Positions 7,291 to 8,022 of a DNA stretch of 8,022 nt are shown here, piece by piece. Within the stretch, counting starts at the first letter, position 1. Each line of letters opens with the position of its first letter. Under the pieces are notes generated by a model that made no database searches, was not told the DNA's origin, and saw only the letters and a program-made list of their open reading frames with translations. The translations under genes were made by a program, and so were the position numbers. The DNA is from an uncultured bacterium (GTDB taxonomy: Bacteria; Bacteroidota; Bacteroidia; Bacteroidales; Paludibacteraceae): assembly GCA_946183755.1 (NCBI GenBank), contig CAMHCZ010000086.1, positions 1 through 8,022 of the forward strand, read 5' to 3'.

Positions 7291-7368
7291 ATGAGAATTT
7301 TGAACATCTGCCAGTTGTCTTGTTGTTGCTGCTGTTTCGGGAAACGGCGGATGTTCTTTGCTTGTTGA
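7291..7368 (+). CDS. Predicted cysteine-rich leader peptide (25 aa)
   Basis: This is a short ORF of 25 codons starting ATG and ending TGA. The peptide begins MRILNICQLSCCCCC and ends with a Lys-Arg-Arg stretch followed by Met, two Phe, Ala and Cys. Seven of 25 residues are cysteine, five of them consecutive (codons TGT TGT TGC TGC TGT at 7321-7335). The ORF lies between a -7 box (7244-7251) and an intrinsic terminator (7398-7433), and the next gene starts 84 bases after its stop. This is the placement of a regulatory leader peptide whose translation reports Cys-tRNA supply. The Cys codons form one arm of a hairpin whose other arm is the antiterminator strand (7345-7352). A leucine-rich reading exists in another frame but has no start codon inside the predicted transcript. 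A nascent peptide that binds a metal through its cysteines is an alternative sensor. Translation is not proven. Confidence 0.65.
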   Translation: MRILNICQLSCCCCCFGKRRMFFAC

Positions 7369-7428
7369 TTAAATAAGAAATAACATAGAGTTGCAGGAAA
7401 TCCGTCGGAAAAATAATTCTGACGGATT
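7329..7428 (+). promoter_or_regulatory. Predicted transcription attenuator with mutually exclusive RNA hairpins
   Basis: Three competing pairings are visible. Hairpin 1:2 pairs 7329-7337 (CTGCTGTTT, within the Cys codons) with 7342-7350 (AAACGGCGG): 9 bp including two G-U, loop CGGG. Antiterminator 2:3 pairs 7345-7352 (CGGCGGAT) with 7400-7407 (ATCCGTCG): 8 bp including one G-U. Terminator 3:4 pairs 7398-7408 with 7419-7429. A ribosome stalled at the Cys run would block strand 1, free strand 2 for strand 3, and prevent termination. A ribosome reaching the stop at 7366 would cover part of strand 2 and let the terminator form. This is the logic of the trp and his leaders, applied here to cysteine. 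The pairings are read directly from the sequence; the regulation is inferred and no folding energies were computed. Confidence 0.62.
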
Positions 7429-7433
7429 TTTTT
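7398..7433 (+). terminator. Intrinsic terminator (attenuator) upstream of the methyltransferase
   Basis: The stem AAATCCGTCGG (7398-7408) pairs with CTGACGGATTT (7419-7429), with one G-U pair. Two more A-U pairs are possible inside the 10-base AT-rich loop. Seven T residues follow at 7427-7433. The terminator ends 19 bases before the methyltransferase ATG at 7453, and no TAnnTTTG box lies between them. Transcription of that gene from upstream must therefore read through this hairpin. It is too far from the small exported protein gene (ending 7127) to be simply its terminator, since a promoter box lies in between. Confidence 0.82.
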
Positions 7434-7452
7434 ATACATAACCGTAAAAATT

Positions 7453-8022
7453 ATGATTGAAAAACAGGAAAGCATAACTGCTAAACTTTGCCTATTCGCG
7501 AGAGCTTACCATTCTGGCGCAGACAGCCCAAGCCCTAAGATTTTTGATGATTATCTTTCTTTTGACTTAATGGGCAGAAGCGAGTATGAGGAAATCGGTC
7601 AGTTGATTGAAAACGATTTCGATTCTGAAAAGTATGACGAGAACCGCTGGTTCAGATACAGCAACATCAAGGACGTGCTTTATAAGTACATCCTGCCGAT
7701 TCCGCTTTCGCGTCTGAGCTTTGCGGAACATGCTCTCTCTGATTTCGCCGAGGCTCATGAAGGCAAGATACAGTATGTGATATGCGGAGCAGGAATGGAC
7801 TCTTTCGCGTTCAGAAACATAAACAAGAATATCCGCATTTTCGAGATTGACCACCCGGACACGCAGGCGTACAAAAAGCAGCGCATCAAGGAACTGGAAT
7901 GGACTGTGCCGCAGAATTTGACCTTTGTGCCAGTGGATTTCTCTAAGGATAATCTTAAGGACAGACTTCTGCAGAGTGGCTTCGACACAACGTTGCCTAC
8001 GTTCACTGCGATTCTTGGCGTT
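7453..8022 (+). CDS. Class I SAM-dependent methyltransferase, PPM1/LCM family (3' end beyond window)
   Basis: The first 190 codons are present and the frame is still open at the window edge. The sequence resembles bacterial relatives of leucine carboxyl methyltransferase. It has the N-terminal segment ITAKLCLFARAYHS (8-21) followed by KIFDDYLSFDLMG (29-41). PIPLSRLSFAE (82-92) comes next, then a SAM motif I YVICGAGMDSFAFR (108-121). The acidic segment EIDHP (131-135) at the end of strand 2 and FVPVDFS (158-164) follow. The partial protein stops at AILGV, where family members usually continue into a Tyr-rich strand and the C-terminal half. Bacterial substrates in this family are mostly unknown, so I assign none. 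There is no Shine-Dalgarno sequence before the ATG. Expression is predicted to depend on readthrough of the terminator at 7398-7433, under control of the Cys-codon leader. Any partner genes in the operon lie outside the window. Confidence 0.88.
   Translation, partial: MIEKQESITAKLCLFARAYHSGADSPSPKIFDDYLSFDLMGRSEYEEIGQLIENDFDSEKYDENRWFRYSNIKDVLYKYILPIPLSRLSFAEHALSDFAEAHEGKIQYVICGAGMDSFAFRNINKNIRIFEIDHPDTQAYKKQRIKELEWTVPQNLTFVPVDFSKDNLKDRLLQSGFDTTLPTFTAILGV

Noticed and set aside
7143..7376. A 77-codon plus-strand ORF containing five consecutive leucine codons over the same bases as the Cys run, a possible leucine leader.
   Set aside because: It has no ATG, GTG or TTG start codon in frame downstream of the predicted transcription start near 7258, and its only ATG (7143) lies upstream of the promoter box. 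The Cys frame has a well-placed ATG at 7291.

Overview
The window looks like chromosomal DNA of a Bacteroidales bacterium, probably Prevotella-like. Three things point there. Promoter -7 boxes match the Bacteroidetes TAnnTTTG consensus (6-13, 6573-6580 on the minus strand, 7244-7251). Most starts lack Shine-Dalgarno sequences and have A-rich leaders. The proteins include families common in this phylum, such as a DUF4369/DUF5106-type thioredoxin-like protein and a long eukaryote-like aminopeptidase P. The genus is an inference.

Layout. Positions 1-2684 (+) form a housekeeping operon: dnaN (sliding clamp), a DEDDh exonuclease with an ExoX-like C-terminus, and a TrmN6-type tRNA methyltransferase, with an 11-base gap and then a 1-base overlap. 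It converges, with only 6 bases between stop codons, on a minus-strand operon at 2691-6545. That operon is transcribed as aminopeptidase P, then an exported thioredoxin-like protein, then a gamma-class carbonic anhydrase-like protein, with gaps of 12 and 15 bases. From 6546 everything reads plus again: a divergent promoter region, a small exported protein of unknown function (6723-7127), a 325-base gap, and the first 190 codons of a PPM1/LCM-family SAM-dependent methyltransferase that runs off the end.

The most interesting part is the 325-base gap. It holds a Bacteroidetes-type -7 box, a 25-codon ORF with five consecutive cysteine codons, and an intrinsic terminator ending about 20 bases before the methyltransferase start. 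The RNA can fold in two exclusive ways. The Cys codons pair with the segment just after them (a 9-bp hairpin), or that segment is released and pairs over 8 bp with the 5' arm of the terminator. This is the layout of a classical ribosome-mediated transcription attenuator, here with cysteine as the apparent signal. It would couple expression of the methyltransferase, and anything co-transcribed beyond the window, to Cys-tRNA charging. All pairings were found by eye and remain a prediction.

No tRNA, rRNA, CRISPR array, insertion sequence or phage gene was seen.
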